A DNA stretch of 64,000 bases from Trifolium pratense (Eukaryota > Streptophyta > Magnoliopsida > Fabales > Fabaceae): the NCBI RefSeq assembly GCF_020283565.1, contig NC_060059.1, forward strand, positions 27,663,838-27,727,837, read 5' to 3'. Below, one piece after another: positions 1 to 11,300 of the stretch; within the stretch, counting starts at the first letter, position 1; every line of letters starts with the position of its first letter. Made by a program: the position numbers and the translations under genes. Under the pieces are notes generated by a model. It ran no database searches, was not told where the DNA came from, and was given only the letters and a program-made list of their open reading frames with translations.

Positions 1-60
1 ATAACGTATTAATTGTTAATATATAGATAATCATACATATATGTACTAAGTGAAACGTTT

Positions 61-290
61 TATAGGATAATGTCCTATTCAAATGGTTAAGTTATCTGCT
101 TAATATGTTTAGGACCCGTGTTCAAATCCAGGTTTTATCCAAATTGCTTATTTTTTCTTCTTTTTTTTTCTGTATTTTCTAGGTGTTTATTAAAAAAAAA
201 AAAAATTAACAAAAATGTCAGGGACGGGAATTGAACCCGCAACGCGCTTTTTAAAGGAACAACACTTCAGCCACAACGACACAGGAATAA
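61..290. repeat. Two converging tRNA-like (SINE-type) segments
   Basis: Around 79-130 the + strand shows an A-box-like stretch (AATGGTTAAG) followed by a B-box-like GTTCAAATCC. On the - strand, 285-215 reads as a second tRNA-like segment with GGGTTCAATTCCCGTCCC. A poly-A run lies between them. They do not fold into a convincing mature tRNA (no clean acceptor stem or anticodon loop seen), so they are read as tRNA-derived repeat remnants rather than tRNA genes. Confidence 0.45.
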
Positions 291-1878
291 GTTTTGCCTT
301 TGTTTGCGTTATATGATATATATAAAATCTGAATTGATAAAAATACTAAATTAATTGCATCGCCTTCAACCTTCAGTCGGGTCACATCGACCCGTTTACA
401 GACCCGCGAAACCAGCACCAAACCCGAAAGTTGCAGCACATTTAAATGTCGAAAATAATAATTAATTATCCAGAAGCATCACAAAAACTATTTACAATAC
501 ATTTATGATTTTAGTTTTGATTCAAATAGTGTAAAACAAAAACCTGGGTTTTAGATCTGAATGCTTACAAAGAGGGAACTCAACAATTTGAATGCTCACA
601 AAAATAAAACGAAGAAGAAGATTATGGATTTTAGATATGAGTTTCTCTCAAGTTTTGAGCTTGTTTATGCCTCGTTTGAGTTGATGCCAAATTTTAACAG
701 GATATTGAGGAAGAGATGAAGAACAATGATGTTGTGATTTTTTTTAGTTGTATTGTGATGTTGTTTTAATTAATTTTTACAATAATAATTTAAATTAATA
801 AACAATATAAAGATTGGGCCAATTGTGAAAATAATAAAAGTATATAGAACATTTTATAAAATAATAATTAAAAGTGTGAGAGAGAAATAATCCAGTTGTC
901 CAATTTTAATTGGATCCACATCAGGTGTGCTGTTTGCACACCTCTTTGTGAATGTAACCTAGAAAAAACCTTTTTTTTTACTAAGCTAATGAGTTTTTTT
1001 TTTTTTGAGTGCGCTGGATATGCACAGACAGTGTTAAGTTGTCTTTATACGGTCAACCAATTAAAATTCTTAATTCTGCCATGTCATATTAATAATTAAA
1101 AAATAAATAAAATAAACACAATTGTTTATGTGTTGTGCAGCACTCTCGTCTCATCTCTTCGCCCACTATTTTGTGCCCATGTGACAAGTACAGGAGGAGA
1201 CAAATGGATACTGAATGGTTTATACGGTGGTTCATGGTGTTTAGATACTTTAATCAAAATTTGTTTGCACAAAAATTGTTATGGGATGATTTTTCTTCCA
1301 ACCCCTCGTCTTTCTTTTTTATCTTCTAAACTGACGTTTTTGTTCTTGGGGTACTTCGATTTGTACGAACAGAATTAGAATTAGTTTTACAGTTTAACAA
1401 TTTCGGTTAATACAAACAAACTGAATTCATGTTCTGCTGCATCTATGAGTTTAGCAGTCGTCTTCTTTCTCTTACCTGCATCCCATTTGATTTTCTTTTG
1501 TTCTTTCGGTTTCATCATATGCAACAATTGATGGACCTTAGAACAAAAATTAACCTTCCACACAAATCAAATTGTTCAAAACACAGATTAGCAATACATA
1601 GATTTTAAAAATAAATCTATTTGAGAAATTCTCTCAAGAACTTTGAATCCTCATCTCTAAAAATCTATTTGAGAAATTCTCTCAAGAACTTTGAATCCTC
1701 ATCTCTAAAAAAAAGATTTTTCTAGCACTGGTGGAAAACACAGAGTGAGAATAAAACACAACTCCTTGCTTTATTTTCTTAAGTGCATTGCAGTAGCCTT
1801 ACATTGGTGCTGTCATTGACCATGTACTCACCTCCACCAACCCCAACTCCTACCTTGGAGGAAACGCTGCAACAAATT
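291..1878. other. Intergenic AT-rich DNA with a 48-bp tandem duplication
   Basis: No gene is supported here. A 48-bp unit (containing GAGAAATTCTCTCAAG, itself near-palindromic) is present twice in tandem at 1613-1660 and 1661-1708. Short open frames around 900-1380 lack codon structure and any recognisable family. Confidence 0.5.
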
Positions 1879-2285
1879 TTCTGTTTGAAAATAGTCATAT
1901 GTCGAATATCGTCACAATTTTTTTTAAGCTAACACTTCAGATGGCGGTGTTATTAAACTTATTGCTCTAGCTTCACATGTAAGCTTTTTTGAGGTAAAAT
2001 TTATCATACTATTTTTCTTTAACTTTATAACAAAATTCATCACTCTTTATCTTCATTTAGGATTCTACTTTTATTGCCGAATATCTTTACCTTGATTTGT
2101 GTCAAAGTTATGTATTGTGGGAGAGTAGAAGACCCAGCCACCCAACATGCATTTCACCTTTGGATTGGACATTCATTCAAAAGTTATTGAATGAATCTAG
2201 AGGTGAAAACAATGACACATGTAGAGATTCTTTAAGAATAAATGAACATTTAAACAAAATATCAATTATCTGTTTAAAAATGGTT
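1879..2285 (+). repeat. Diverged ~418-bp repeat, unit A (partial)
   Basis: This unit resembles 3243-3660 and 3661-3905 over most of its length, sharing landmarks such as AAGCTAACACTTC, CATGCATTTCACCTTTGGAT and TCAAAAGTTATTGAATGAAT. One frame carries a short conserved peptide followed by a splice-donor-like GCTTCACATGTAAG, hinting that the repeat came from a coding gene. All units contain stops, so they are read as decayed copies. The parent gene was not recognised. Confidence 0.6.
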
Positions 2286-3242
2286 CCCTTTCTATCTCAC
2301 TATCCTCTCACTTGCCGCCGCCGCCATTGTCAAGGAATTTCTCATCGGATGCTGCTTTACAAATGGAATCAACTGATATGAAGAAGAATACAATGGAAAA
2401 GCTGCTGGAGAAGAAAGGGAAGTCGGTGGTCTCTATTGAGCCACAAAGAAAGAGGCATTTCCTCCAATCTAACCCATAACCAAAATCTATACATGAAAAG
2501 TATGCATGTATCTCTCACTCGACGCTGCCACCATTGTCAAGGAATTTTTTTTTTTGTGGTCTTTTATGTTCTTTAAATTGTTTTTTTTTCTTTCTTCTCC
2601 AATTTCTGAATCTAACGACGTTGAGATTCTTTTGCAAGGTTCCTTGGCAAATTAAGGTATTTTTTTTATCGTCCTTTTCATTTTTTATTAGTAAATTGAT
2701 AAATTTTTCGTTCCTTTTTTTATTGGTTTCATGCGTCGAATTGGGTTGTAGATAGAGTGGTCGATCATGGTTGTTTTATGATTCTTAACTTTAAATGTGA
2801 TACCATATTATTTCTATTCTTGCTCAATTATTCTAAGTCTCAATACTTACATATCTTGACATTTTATACCGTTAACATTTTAAATTTGTTTATCGAAGTG
2901 AAGTTTTTCTATTTACCGGAATATGGACTACGTGATATTATATAAAACATAGTCATAATAAACTAAATTACAAGATTCCTGCCCTAGAAGTTTTTGGGCT
3001 ATCCGATAATCTTTTAACGTTTTCTCCTCCGATTCTTGTAGCGACAAAACATGGGGAGAGGGCAAATTTTTAGTCATTCAACATAGACTCGAAATTATTA
3101 TCGTGGATTAGTCGACCCATGCAAAAGTTTGTATGTAACTCAGTTGCCCATACAACTTTGCCCTCGATTCTGGACACAAATTACATAACAATATGTGAAA
3201 GTGTTTTGTTAGTCGGTTCAACTCGCACACGCCGGCACTTAA
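2286..3242. other. Foreign segment between repeat units A and B
   Basis: About 950 bp separate unit A from unit B, whereas B and C are contiguous, so this looks like inserted DNA. It contains CCATTGTCAAGGAATTT twice (near 2324 and 2531), GCC-rich triplets near 2315, and a short stretch that looks like an old 5' exon (around 2376-2480, lysine/glutamate rich). No intact gene is visible. Confidence 0.4.
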
Positions 3243-3905
3243 GAATAAATCAGCGTTTAAACAAAATTTCAATTGTCTGTTTGATAATGGTCATATAGAT
3301 GTGGAAGATCGGCACAAGTTTTTTTAAGCTAACACTTCATATGGCGATGATACTAAAATTATTGCTCTAGCTTCACAGGTAGGCTTTATTGAGGCAAAAT
3401 TGATCATGATGTTTTTCTTTAACTTTATAACAAAATTGATCACTCTATTATATGTTTATCTTCAATTAGAATCCTATCAAGAGGAATTCTACTTTTATTG
3501 CGGGATATGTTTACTTCAATTTGTGTCAAAGTCATGTATTGTGAGAGAGTAGAAGACTCAGCCACCCAACATGCATTTCACCTTTGGATTGAACATTTAT
3601 TCAAAAGTTATTGAATGAATCTAAAGGTGAAAACAATGACACCTATAGAGATTCTTTTAAGGATAAATTAGTGTTTAAACATAATTTCAATTATCTGTTT
3701 GAAAATAGTCATACATTTGTCGATGATCGTCACAAATTTTTTGAAGCTAACACTTCATATGGCGACGATATTAAATTATTGCCCTAGCTAAGTTTTTTGA
3801 GGCAAAATTTATCATACTGTTTTTCTTTAACTTAGTAACAAAACTCACTATATTTATCTTCGCTTAGAATCCTATCAATAGATATTATACTTTTATTGCT
3901 GGATA
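3243..3905 (+). repeat. Diverged ~418-bp repeats, unit B and truncated unit C
   Basis: Unit B (3243-3660) and unit C (from 3661) are in direct tandem with a period of about 418 bp. Unit C is cut by the Copia insertion at 3910/13798 and resumes at about 13803 (TATCAATTTATGTCAAAGTCACG, matching CAATTTGTGTCAAAGTCATG in unit B). In one frame units B and C encode a similar peptide (motif ANTSYGDD) followed in B by GCTTCACAGGTAGG, which looks like an exon end. Both units contain stops. Confidence 0.6.
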
Positions 3906-3910
3906 ACTTT

Positions 3911-4890
3911 TGTTGGGTTTTGTGTTTGGCTACATTTTGTAAAAGCCAACTTTGCCAGATGCTGGACAAAGATGCTGCAGCATCCTCGTACAGCATCCTG
4001 ATGCTCTGTTTTAAGTGCAGAATTTTTTCTGTCAATCTCGTTCAAGATTTGCTTCAAATATTAATTCCAGCACGTGTGTATATGCAAGACGAGACTTACT
4101 GCACAAGAATTGTCCAAGTCGGCCTAAGGAAAGTTATTAAAAACAAAAATATAATTATATTATATTTTTGTTCGTTTTTTTTTGTTTGGTACAACACAAA
4201 ACATATTTTCAATTTTAATCTAGGTTTGGCCGCAGCTGTTGCAAGGGTTTTTTCTGCAACCCTAGCTTGCCCATCAAGACATTGAAGACTATAAATATGT
4301 GAAGCCTCAAGGCTATTGAATGTGCGATTTCTAAACCTTGTATTTCATAAAGCGTGCGTTTTAAAGGTTTAGTGTGTGTGTCTTTTGTGAGCCTTTCTTG
4401 TGTCAATCTGATGCAAGTTTAGGACTGTGTTTGTGTTGTTGTAAGCTGCTCCTAAGCTTTTAAGCACGGAGTTAGTTTGTGTGATTCACTCATAAGCTTT
4501 TAAGCAAGAGTGTTGTCTAGTTTCTAGGAGAGTGTCTCCATCCTTATCGTTATTATTTGCAGCAACATAGTACGTGTTGTTAGAAGGAATTTGGGACGGG
4601 GTCTCATTATCTAAGAGGTTCTTAGGTAGGATTGCATTGGTAGTGTCTAGGTGATAAGTCAAGTACCGGGTGTTGGTCGAGGGCTTTGAACTAGAGCTAT
4701 TATAGTGGATTCATTCCTGGATTGGTATCCCCCAGAGTAGGTGACGTTGCACTGAACTGGGTTAACAATTTCCTGTCTTATTTATTGTTCTGCAATTTAT
4801 TTATTTATTTACTGTGTTCTGCGACTGTCTTGCTGCAACGTGTGCTATAGCATCTTGTGCAGCATTGTGTTCACTGCGTGCCAGATTTCA
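3911..4890 (+). repeat. 5' LTR of the Sirevirus element
   Basis: This 980-bp LTR starts TGTTGGG and ends ATTTCA. A probable TATA box TATAAATA lies at 4290-4297. I see no difference from the right LTR in a read-through of both copies, and all checked landmarks keep a constant offset of 8,907 bp, so there is no indel between them. That implies a very recent insertion. The LTR carries the 14-bp palindrome GATGCTGCAGCATC at 3971-3984 and other GCAGCAT-type words near both ends. Confidence 0.95.
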
Positions 4891-4910
4891 ATTGGCATCA
4901 GAGCAGGCAC
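4891..4910 (+). promoter_or_regulatory. Primer-binding site (tRNA-iMet type)
   Basis: Immediately after the left LTR, TTGGCATCAGAGC (4892-4904) closely matches the plant Copia primer-binding site TGGTATCAGAGC, complementary to the 3' end of initiator tRNA-Met. Its place next to the LTR fixes the element's + orientation. Confidence 0.9.
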
Positions 4911-4942
4911 CCTTTCTGGTTATAGGGTGAGCTCCAGGGAAA

Positions 4943-5797
4943 ATGTCTGGCAACATTGAAAAGGAAGGAGGGCTTGTAAGCAGACCACCGCTTCTAGTTG
5001 GTGTCTCCAACTATGATTATTGGAAATCACGCATGATTGCTTTCCTAAAATCTATGGATAGCAAAACTTGGAAGGCTGTTCTGAAAGGATGGGACCCCCC
5101 CGTGGTCGTTGACAAGGATGGAAAGCCAACACTTAAACTAAAAGCTGAGGAGGACTGGTCTAAAGAAGAGGATGAGCTTGCTTTGGGAAACTCAAAAGCG
5201 TTATATGCATTATACAATGGGGTAGATAAACACATCTTCAAACTAATCAAAAAATGTGTCTCAGCAAAGGAAGCTTGGAAGATTCTTGAAACTGTTCATG
5301 AAGGTACTCCTCAGGTAAAAATGTCTAAATTACAGATTCTTACTACTCAGTTTGAAAATTTACGTATGAAGGAGGAAGAAACAATTCAAGATTTTCATAT
5401 GACTATTCTAGACTATGATAATCAATTTGATGCTTTGGGGGAGAAAATTCCCGAAGAAAAGTTAGTAAGAAAAATGCTTAGATCACTTCCAAAGAAATTT
5501 GATATGAAAGTCACAGCTATGGAAGAAGCCAAAAACATATCTGAGATGAAGCTGGATGAACTGGTTGGATCACTCCAAACTTATGAAAGTGTTGCAAATG
5601 GAAGAAGTGAAAAGAAAAATAAGAGCATTGCCTTCTCATCTAAAAATAATGAAGAAGAACTGGAGGATGAAGAAGAATCTAATGAGAGTATCTCTGAGGC
5701 CATGGTGTTATTGGGAAAACAATTCAACAAAGTTCTGAAACGAATGGATAAGAGACCCAGATCAAATTTCAAAAACAATGCTCCAAGCACTATGGAG
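4943..5797 (+). CDS. Copia Gag, N-terminal part (broken by inversion)
   Basis: The frame starts at ATG 4943, 52 bp after the LTR, and encodes about 285 residues of a Copia Gag of the UBN2/retrotrans_gag type. It begins with the typical segment containing YDYWKSRM and continues through an acidic, lysine-rich stretch. Gag packages element RNA into cytoplasmic virus-like particles. The frame runs on to a stop at 5816-5818, but the last residues come from inverted DNA. The expected CCHC zinc knuckle is absent here and is found instead on the opposite strand near 12390-12430. The product is therefore a truncated Gag lacking its nucleic-acid-binding end. Confidence 0.9.
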
Positions 5798-5808
5798 TTT
5801 ATTTCTCC
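5794..5808. other. Left inversion junction
   Basis: GGAGTTTATTTCTCC at 5794-5808 also occurs, same orientation, at the right junction (12499-12513). Sense gag coding ends here. What follows reads on the - strand as a polypurine-like GGGGGAGAAAT sequence downstream of the envelope-like ORF. Confidence 0.75.
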
Positions 5809-6008
5809 CCCTTTTTAGCCATAAATTCTGACAAATAAAGTCAGTACCACAGAATAGGAGCAAAACAAAGATCCATAGAGTACCAAGTAGCACAAAGTCA
5901 CAGATGTCAGAACATAGGGGATCACATAGTACATGTTACAAACCATAAGGGCTAAGCCTTAAAAAAAAATAACATCCAAAATAAGAAAAAGTTACAGAAG
6001 GAAACAGT

Positions 6009-8111
6009 TCATATTGAGGGACTTTCATCAGAGGCCATCTCCTCTTCAACAGTGTCACCACCTGCAAGATCATCATCATGGGAAGCACCATGGGAAGGAC
6101 CAACTCCATCCTCATTTGCTTGTGACTGCTCAAGCTCCAAGGCTTGGATTACACCATCTACCAGCTCCTTCTTCTCACCTAGCATATTACTAACCTCCCT
6201 GAGATTAGCAATCATCTGTCTCTTGGTCATACCTACAGCTGGTGTCTTCAAAGATGCTACAGCAATGTCTGCAACATGTTTTCCTTCCAATAATCTAAAA
6301 TCCATGGTTAAAGCTGAGGGTCTAGAGACAGGCACATCAGAGTTAGTGCAGATGTCAGGATGTTGAGACAAGATAATACTACAGATCAGAGTGGGAAATG
6401 CTATAGGCATTTTTACAGCAGTAGAAGAGCCATGGAGAACTGTAGCATGAAAAATATGAGTGCCATAATCATAGCATGTACCAGTACCTACAGCAAATAT
6501 AAATTTTGCCAGACCTGTAGATACACTGTTGGAATGTGTAGTGGGGACCCAGTTAGAAGCTGCAATTTTGTTGAGAAGTGCATATTTGGCAGTCAATTTT
6601 GCAGCAGGCAACTTTCCAATCCTAGGCCAAGTCTTCATACCACCACCTGTGAGAATGCTGCAGATCTTTTTCATAGATACTTCTAACTCAGGTGAGGGAT
6701 CAGTACTCCTTCCCAGACTTTGATTGATGATGGCTGGAGAGAAGTCCACACACCTTCCTCTAACAAAAACTTTCAAGTACTCAGAGCTCAGAGGATTACC
6801 ACAATCAGCTGTAACATTGACCAAGAATTCTCTGGTCAATTTCTCATAACAGTTTCCAAGACCAGTCACAGTCTTCAGCAGCCCAGCCTTATTGATCACG
6901 TCCATAATCTCTTGACATTCAAGAAAGTCTTCATGCAAGTTTCTTTCCAAAGCTAATCTTCTGTTAACCACAATTTTCCACCTTTCTGCATTTTCTACAC
7001 GATGGAAGGATATATTATCAATAGGAACAGGAGGAATATCTTCCACAGTCTTCTTTTTCTTAGCAGCCTTCTGTGGGGATGCTGCAATAGGTGCTGCAGC
7101 ATCATCCTCAAAGTCTGAATCACTTGAGGAGACAACCTTTCTCTTCAGGCTTTTCTTCTTGGACTCAGAGGGTCCAATAACCTTACTCCACTGCTTCTTA
7201 GGACCAACAACAGTAGCCTTCTTTTGTGGAGTCTTGGCAGGGGTACCAGAGACATCTTTTTCTTTGCTAGCACTACTTCTTAACCTCCTAGACATAGAGG
7301 CAGGAGGTTGTCTTACACCACTAGAATTGAAGTTGTCAACATCAATTACAACTTGATGACTATCACCAGGATTATCATTAGCAGCAGCATTAGACAAATG
7401 ATCAGCATCAGGAGTATTATCAATCACATTATCAGACACAGGATGGATAATAGGAGTATTAGGATCAGTAGAATTAGGGACAGTCTTGTTAGGAGTGTTG
7501 TCAGGACCAACATTCCTCTCAGGAGAATCAGCCACCAAAGAGCTATTAAAATCAACAGGCACTGTAGATGCTGTAGCATGATGTGCAGCATCCTGCTCAG
7601 TGGAAAATTTCTTAATTAATTCCAACACAGAGTCAAATTTGGCTTTAGAATAAGCCCCAATATCATCATCAGCACTAACAGAGGTCTCTAAATCCTTTTT
7701 CCCCAAATTCTCAGCAGACCTAGGGTTTGATAATCCTAAGGGAACAGACTTTAAATCAAACGGAGAGGTTGTTTTCTCATTTACAGTTGCTCCAGCACTA
7801 GCATCAACATTTGGTTCTTCTAAGTTCTTAATGTATAGTTCATGCATTGTATGAACAGATTTGGAAACAGATTTAGATTTCGATTTCTTACCCTTTTGAT
7901 TCGAAACCTTCGTTGTAGCAGGGGATGAAGTTGATTTGCGTGCTCGACTCCCCTTCTTACTCGACGAGACCTTCTTCGTTGTCGATTCTTCTGGAAACAC
8001 GGTTTGTAAGGGATAAGCAATGGTGATTTGTTGCGAGAGTGGGTCGATTGGGGGTGTTAGTGGTGGTTCGTCGTTGTTCTTGGTCGGCGAAGTGATTGGA
8101 GAGTTTGACAT
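6009..8111 (-). CDS. Sirevirus envelope-like ORF
   Basis: The frame is open on the - strand from 8291, but the ATG at 8111 (about 700 residues) is the likelier start, because upstream residues look like untranslated leader. The N-terminal half is low-complexity, rich in Ser, Pro, Lys and Asp, with basic clusters. The C-terminal half, from roughly residue 365, resembles the plant Transposase_32/'putative plant transposon protein' family often annotated as envelope-like protein in legume Sireviruses. No convincing signal peptide or transmembrane helix was seen, so a membrane role is unproven. It lies downstream of pol on the same strand, as in intact Sireviruses, but opposite to the element's own LTR polarity. 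The frame is intact. Confidence 0.8.
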   Translation of the reverse strand: MSNSPITSPTKNNDEPPLTPPIDPLSQQITIAYPLQTVFPEESTTKKVSSSKKGSRARKSTSSPATTKVSNQKGKKSKSKSVSKSVHTMHELYIKNLEEPNVDASAGATVNEKTTSPFDLKSVPLGLSNPRSAENLGKKDLETSVSADDDIGAYSKAKFDSVLELIKKFSTEQDAAHHATASTVPVDFNSSLVADSPERNVGPDNTPNKTVPNSTDPNTPIIHPVSDNVIDNTPDADHLSNAAANDNPGDSHQVVIDVDNFNSSGVRQPPASMSRRLRSSASKEKDVSGTPAKTPQKKATVVGPKKQWSKVIGPSESKKKSLKRKVVSSSDSDFEDDAAAPIAASPQKAAKKKKTVEDIPPVPIDNISFHRVENAERWKIVVNRRLALERNLHEDFLECQEIMDVINKAGLLKTVTGLGNCYEKLTREFLVNVTADCGNPLSSEYLKVFVRGRCVDFSPAIINQSLGRSTDPSPELEVSMKKICSILTGGGMKTWPRIGKLPAAKLTAKYALLNKIAASNWVPTTHSNSVSTGLAKFIFAVGTGTCYDYGTHIFHATVLHGSSTAVKMPIAFPTLICSIILSQHPDICTNSDVPVSRPSALTMDFRLLEGKHVADIAVASLKTPAVGMTKRQMIANLREVSNMLGEKKELVDGVIQALELEQSQANEDGVGPSHGASHDDDLAGGDTVEEEMASDESPSI

Positions 8112-8336
8112 GATGATTTTGATAATAGGATGAAGGTTTTGAGAATGGAGATTGAACCGAGAAGTTGGATGATCGCTGTAGTGAGAGAACGGGAGAGAGT
8201 AATGCGAAAAAATGAATTGGAGTAGTTGGAGAGATTTTAGCGTGTAATGGAGGAAGTTGTGGTAGTTACTTCCTAATTTTGCGTGCATCAATGAATGAAA
8301 ACTGAAATCAACTGCACGCTCTCCAAACTGTAATTG

Positions 8337-11300
8337 CTACAAGTCTTCAAACAGGCAGACTCCAAGTTTGCCTCGCAATTTTTCAAATTGAACTGCGTCA
8401 AGAGCTTTAGTGAAAATATCAGCTAGTTGTTCTTCAGTGGCAATGTGCTCAAGCTTCACAACTCCTTCTTCAACAAGATCTCTAATAAAATGGTGCCTAA
8501 TATCAATATGCTTTGTCCTGCTATGTTGGATAGGGTTTTTTGATATATTGATGGCACTAAGATTGTCACAGAACAATGCCATAGCATCTTGTACCACATT
8601 GTACTCCAGCAACATTTGTTTCATCCATAATAGCTGGGAGCAGCTGCTACCAGCAGCTATGTACTCTGCTTCAGCTGTAGATAAGGATACACAATTCTGT
8701 TTCTTGCTGAACCAAGAGATAAGGTTGTTGCCCAAAAAGAAACAAGCTCCTGAGGTGCTTTTTCTATCATCTGCACAACCTGCCCAATCAGCATCACAGT
8801 ATCCTACTAGCATAGAGTTCTCACCATGAGTATATAAGATCCCATAATCACATGTACCATTCACATACTTCAAAATTCTTTTTACTTGAGCAAGATGACT
8901 CATCTTTGGCTCAGCTTGGTACCTAGCACACACTCCTACAGCAAAAGTAATATCAGGCCTGCTGGCTGTAAGATACAATAAGCTTCCTATCATACTTCTA
9001 TAGAGACTTTGATCAACATCAACCCCTTTTTCATCTTTTGAAAGCTTCAAATGAGTTGCTGCAGGTGTTCTTTTATGAGCAGCACTTTCCATTCCAAACT
9101 TTTTCACTATATTTCTTGCATACTTACTTTGAGAAATAAAGATAGTATCTTCCATCTGCTTTACTTGTAGCCCAAGAAAGTAGGTTAGTTCACCTACAAG
9201 ACTCATCTCAAACTCAGACTGCATTTGCTGCACGAAATGCTGTACCATCTCACTAGACATTCCTCCAAAGACAATGTCATCAACATAGATTTGTGCTATT
9301 AGAAATTTGCCTTGATCTTCTTTCACAAATAGAGTCTTGTCATTTCCTCCTTTCCTGTAGCCTTGACTAATAAGGAACTCAGTCAATCTTTCATACCATG
9401 CTCGAGGTGCTTGTTTTAATCCATATAGAGCTTTCTTTAATTTGTAAACATGATTTGGAAAGCTTGGATCAACAAACCCCTTTGGTTGTTCCACATACAC
9501 TTCTTCATTTAAGTACCCATTGAGGAAGGCACTTTTCACATCCATTTGGAATAACTTGAATTTTAGAATGCACGCCACTCCTAGAAGTAATCTAATGGAT
9601 TCAAGACGAGCAACCGGAGCAAAAGTCTCATCAAAATCTATCCCTTCAATCTGTGAGTATCCTTGTGCAACCAGCCTTGCCTTGTTTCTGGTCACAGTTC
9701 CACTTTCACCAGACTTATTCTTGTAGACCCATTTGGTACCAATTACATTTGCATTTTCAGGTCTAGGAACCAAGTCCCAAACTTCATTCCTCTTGAACTG
9801 ATTTAGTTCTTCTTGCATAGCATTTATCCAGAACTCATCAGTCAGAGCTTCCTTCACATTTTTTGGCTCAAATTTAGACACAAAACAAGCATTAGAAACT
9901 ATGTCAAGTGTCCTTCTAGTAGTAATTCCTTGATTGGGATTACCAATAATCAGGTCTGTAGGATGATTCTTTTGAGTACGAGTAGAAGGTCCTTTCTTTG
10001 GAGTAGCAGAGATTTGGTCAGATGCAGTAACCTCTGTATCATTCTTTGATTCATTAGTAGTTTCACAATCTACATCACCTGTTATAGATGCTGTAGCATC
10101 TTCTGCATCATCTTCAGCAGTTTCACTTGAGGTGTCATCTATTACCACATTTATAGACTCCATCATGGTTTTGGTTCTATTATTATATACTCTGTAGGCT
10201 CTACTATTTGTTGAGTATCCCAAGAATATGCCCTCATCACTTTTAGGATCCATTTTGGTTCTTGGTTCTCTATCAGACAAGATGTAGCATTTACTACCAA
10301 ACACATGGAAGTGCTTAACAGTAGGTTTCCTCTCCTTCCATAATTCGTATAGAGTAGTTGTTGTTCCAGATCTCAGGGTGACACGATTATGAATATAGCA
10401 GGCAATATTCATAGCTTCTGCCCAAAAACCATTTGAAAGCTTCTTTGCATGTAACATTACCCTTGCAGACTCTTGTATGGTTCTATTTTTCCTTTCTACT
10501 ACACCATTTTGTTGTGGTGTAATGGGAGATGAGAATTCATGTATGATGCCTTCAGAGGCACAGAAGTCAGAGAAACTGGAGTTCTCAAATTCCTTACCAT
10601 GATCACTTCTGATCCTTAATACCACATTGTTTTTCTCCCTTTGAAGTTGAATACATAGATCTTTGAACACATCAAAGGTTTCTGATTTCTTTCTAATAAA
10701 ATTTATCCAAGTGTATCTAGAAAAGTCATCAACAACAACATATGCGTACCTTTTACCTCCCAAGCTTTCAGTTTGCATAGGACCCATCAAGTCCATGTGT
10801 AGAAGTTCAAGAACTCTGGTAGTGGTAAGATGCTGCAGCTTTGGATGTGGCATCTTGGTTTGTTTTCCAATCTGACAATCTCCACATATGCTACCTTCTT
10901 CAATTTTGAGATTTGGCAGTCCTCTGATGGCTTCTTTAGATATTGCTTTCTTCATGCTTCTTAGATTAAGATGACCAAGCTTTTGGTGCCATAGTTTTAC
11001 TTCATCTTCTTTAGTGATTAAGCATGTTGACATATTTGCTTCTTCTTGGGGAACCCATAGATAGCAGTTGTCTTTTGATCTGACACCTTTCATCAAAATC
11101 TCACCTTCGTTATTTGTAACCAAACATTCAGACTTGGTGAAGTTTACTTTCATTCCTTGGTCGCATAGTTGACTAATACTTATCAAATTTGCAGTCAATC
11201 CTCTTACTAACAGCACATTGTTTAGTTTAGGCAAGCTATTACTTCTGAGCTCCCCTATCCCAACAATTTCTCCTTTTGCACCATCACCAAAGGTAACAAA

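Noticed and set aside
61..290. Functional tRNA genes
   Set aside because: A and B boxes are visible, but no complete cloverleaf could be drawn here or at the other tRNA-like repeats; tails and duplications point to SINEs.
2097..2381. 94-codon frame as a gene
   Set aside because: It spans the decayed repeat unit and unrelated following DNA, and matches no family.
3911..4290. 129- and 156-codon open frames in the LTR regions (around 3896-4285 and 12722-13192)
   Set aside because: Identical frames occur in both LTRs as by-products of LTR sequence; no protein family and no codon bias.
8111..8291. Upstream ATG of the envelope-like ORF as true start
   Set aside because: The 60 extra residues are His/Leu/Ser-rich without the composition of the following protein; the ATG at 8111 is a better fit. 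Not excluded experimentally.
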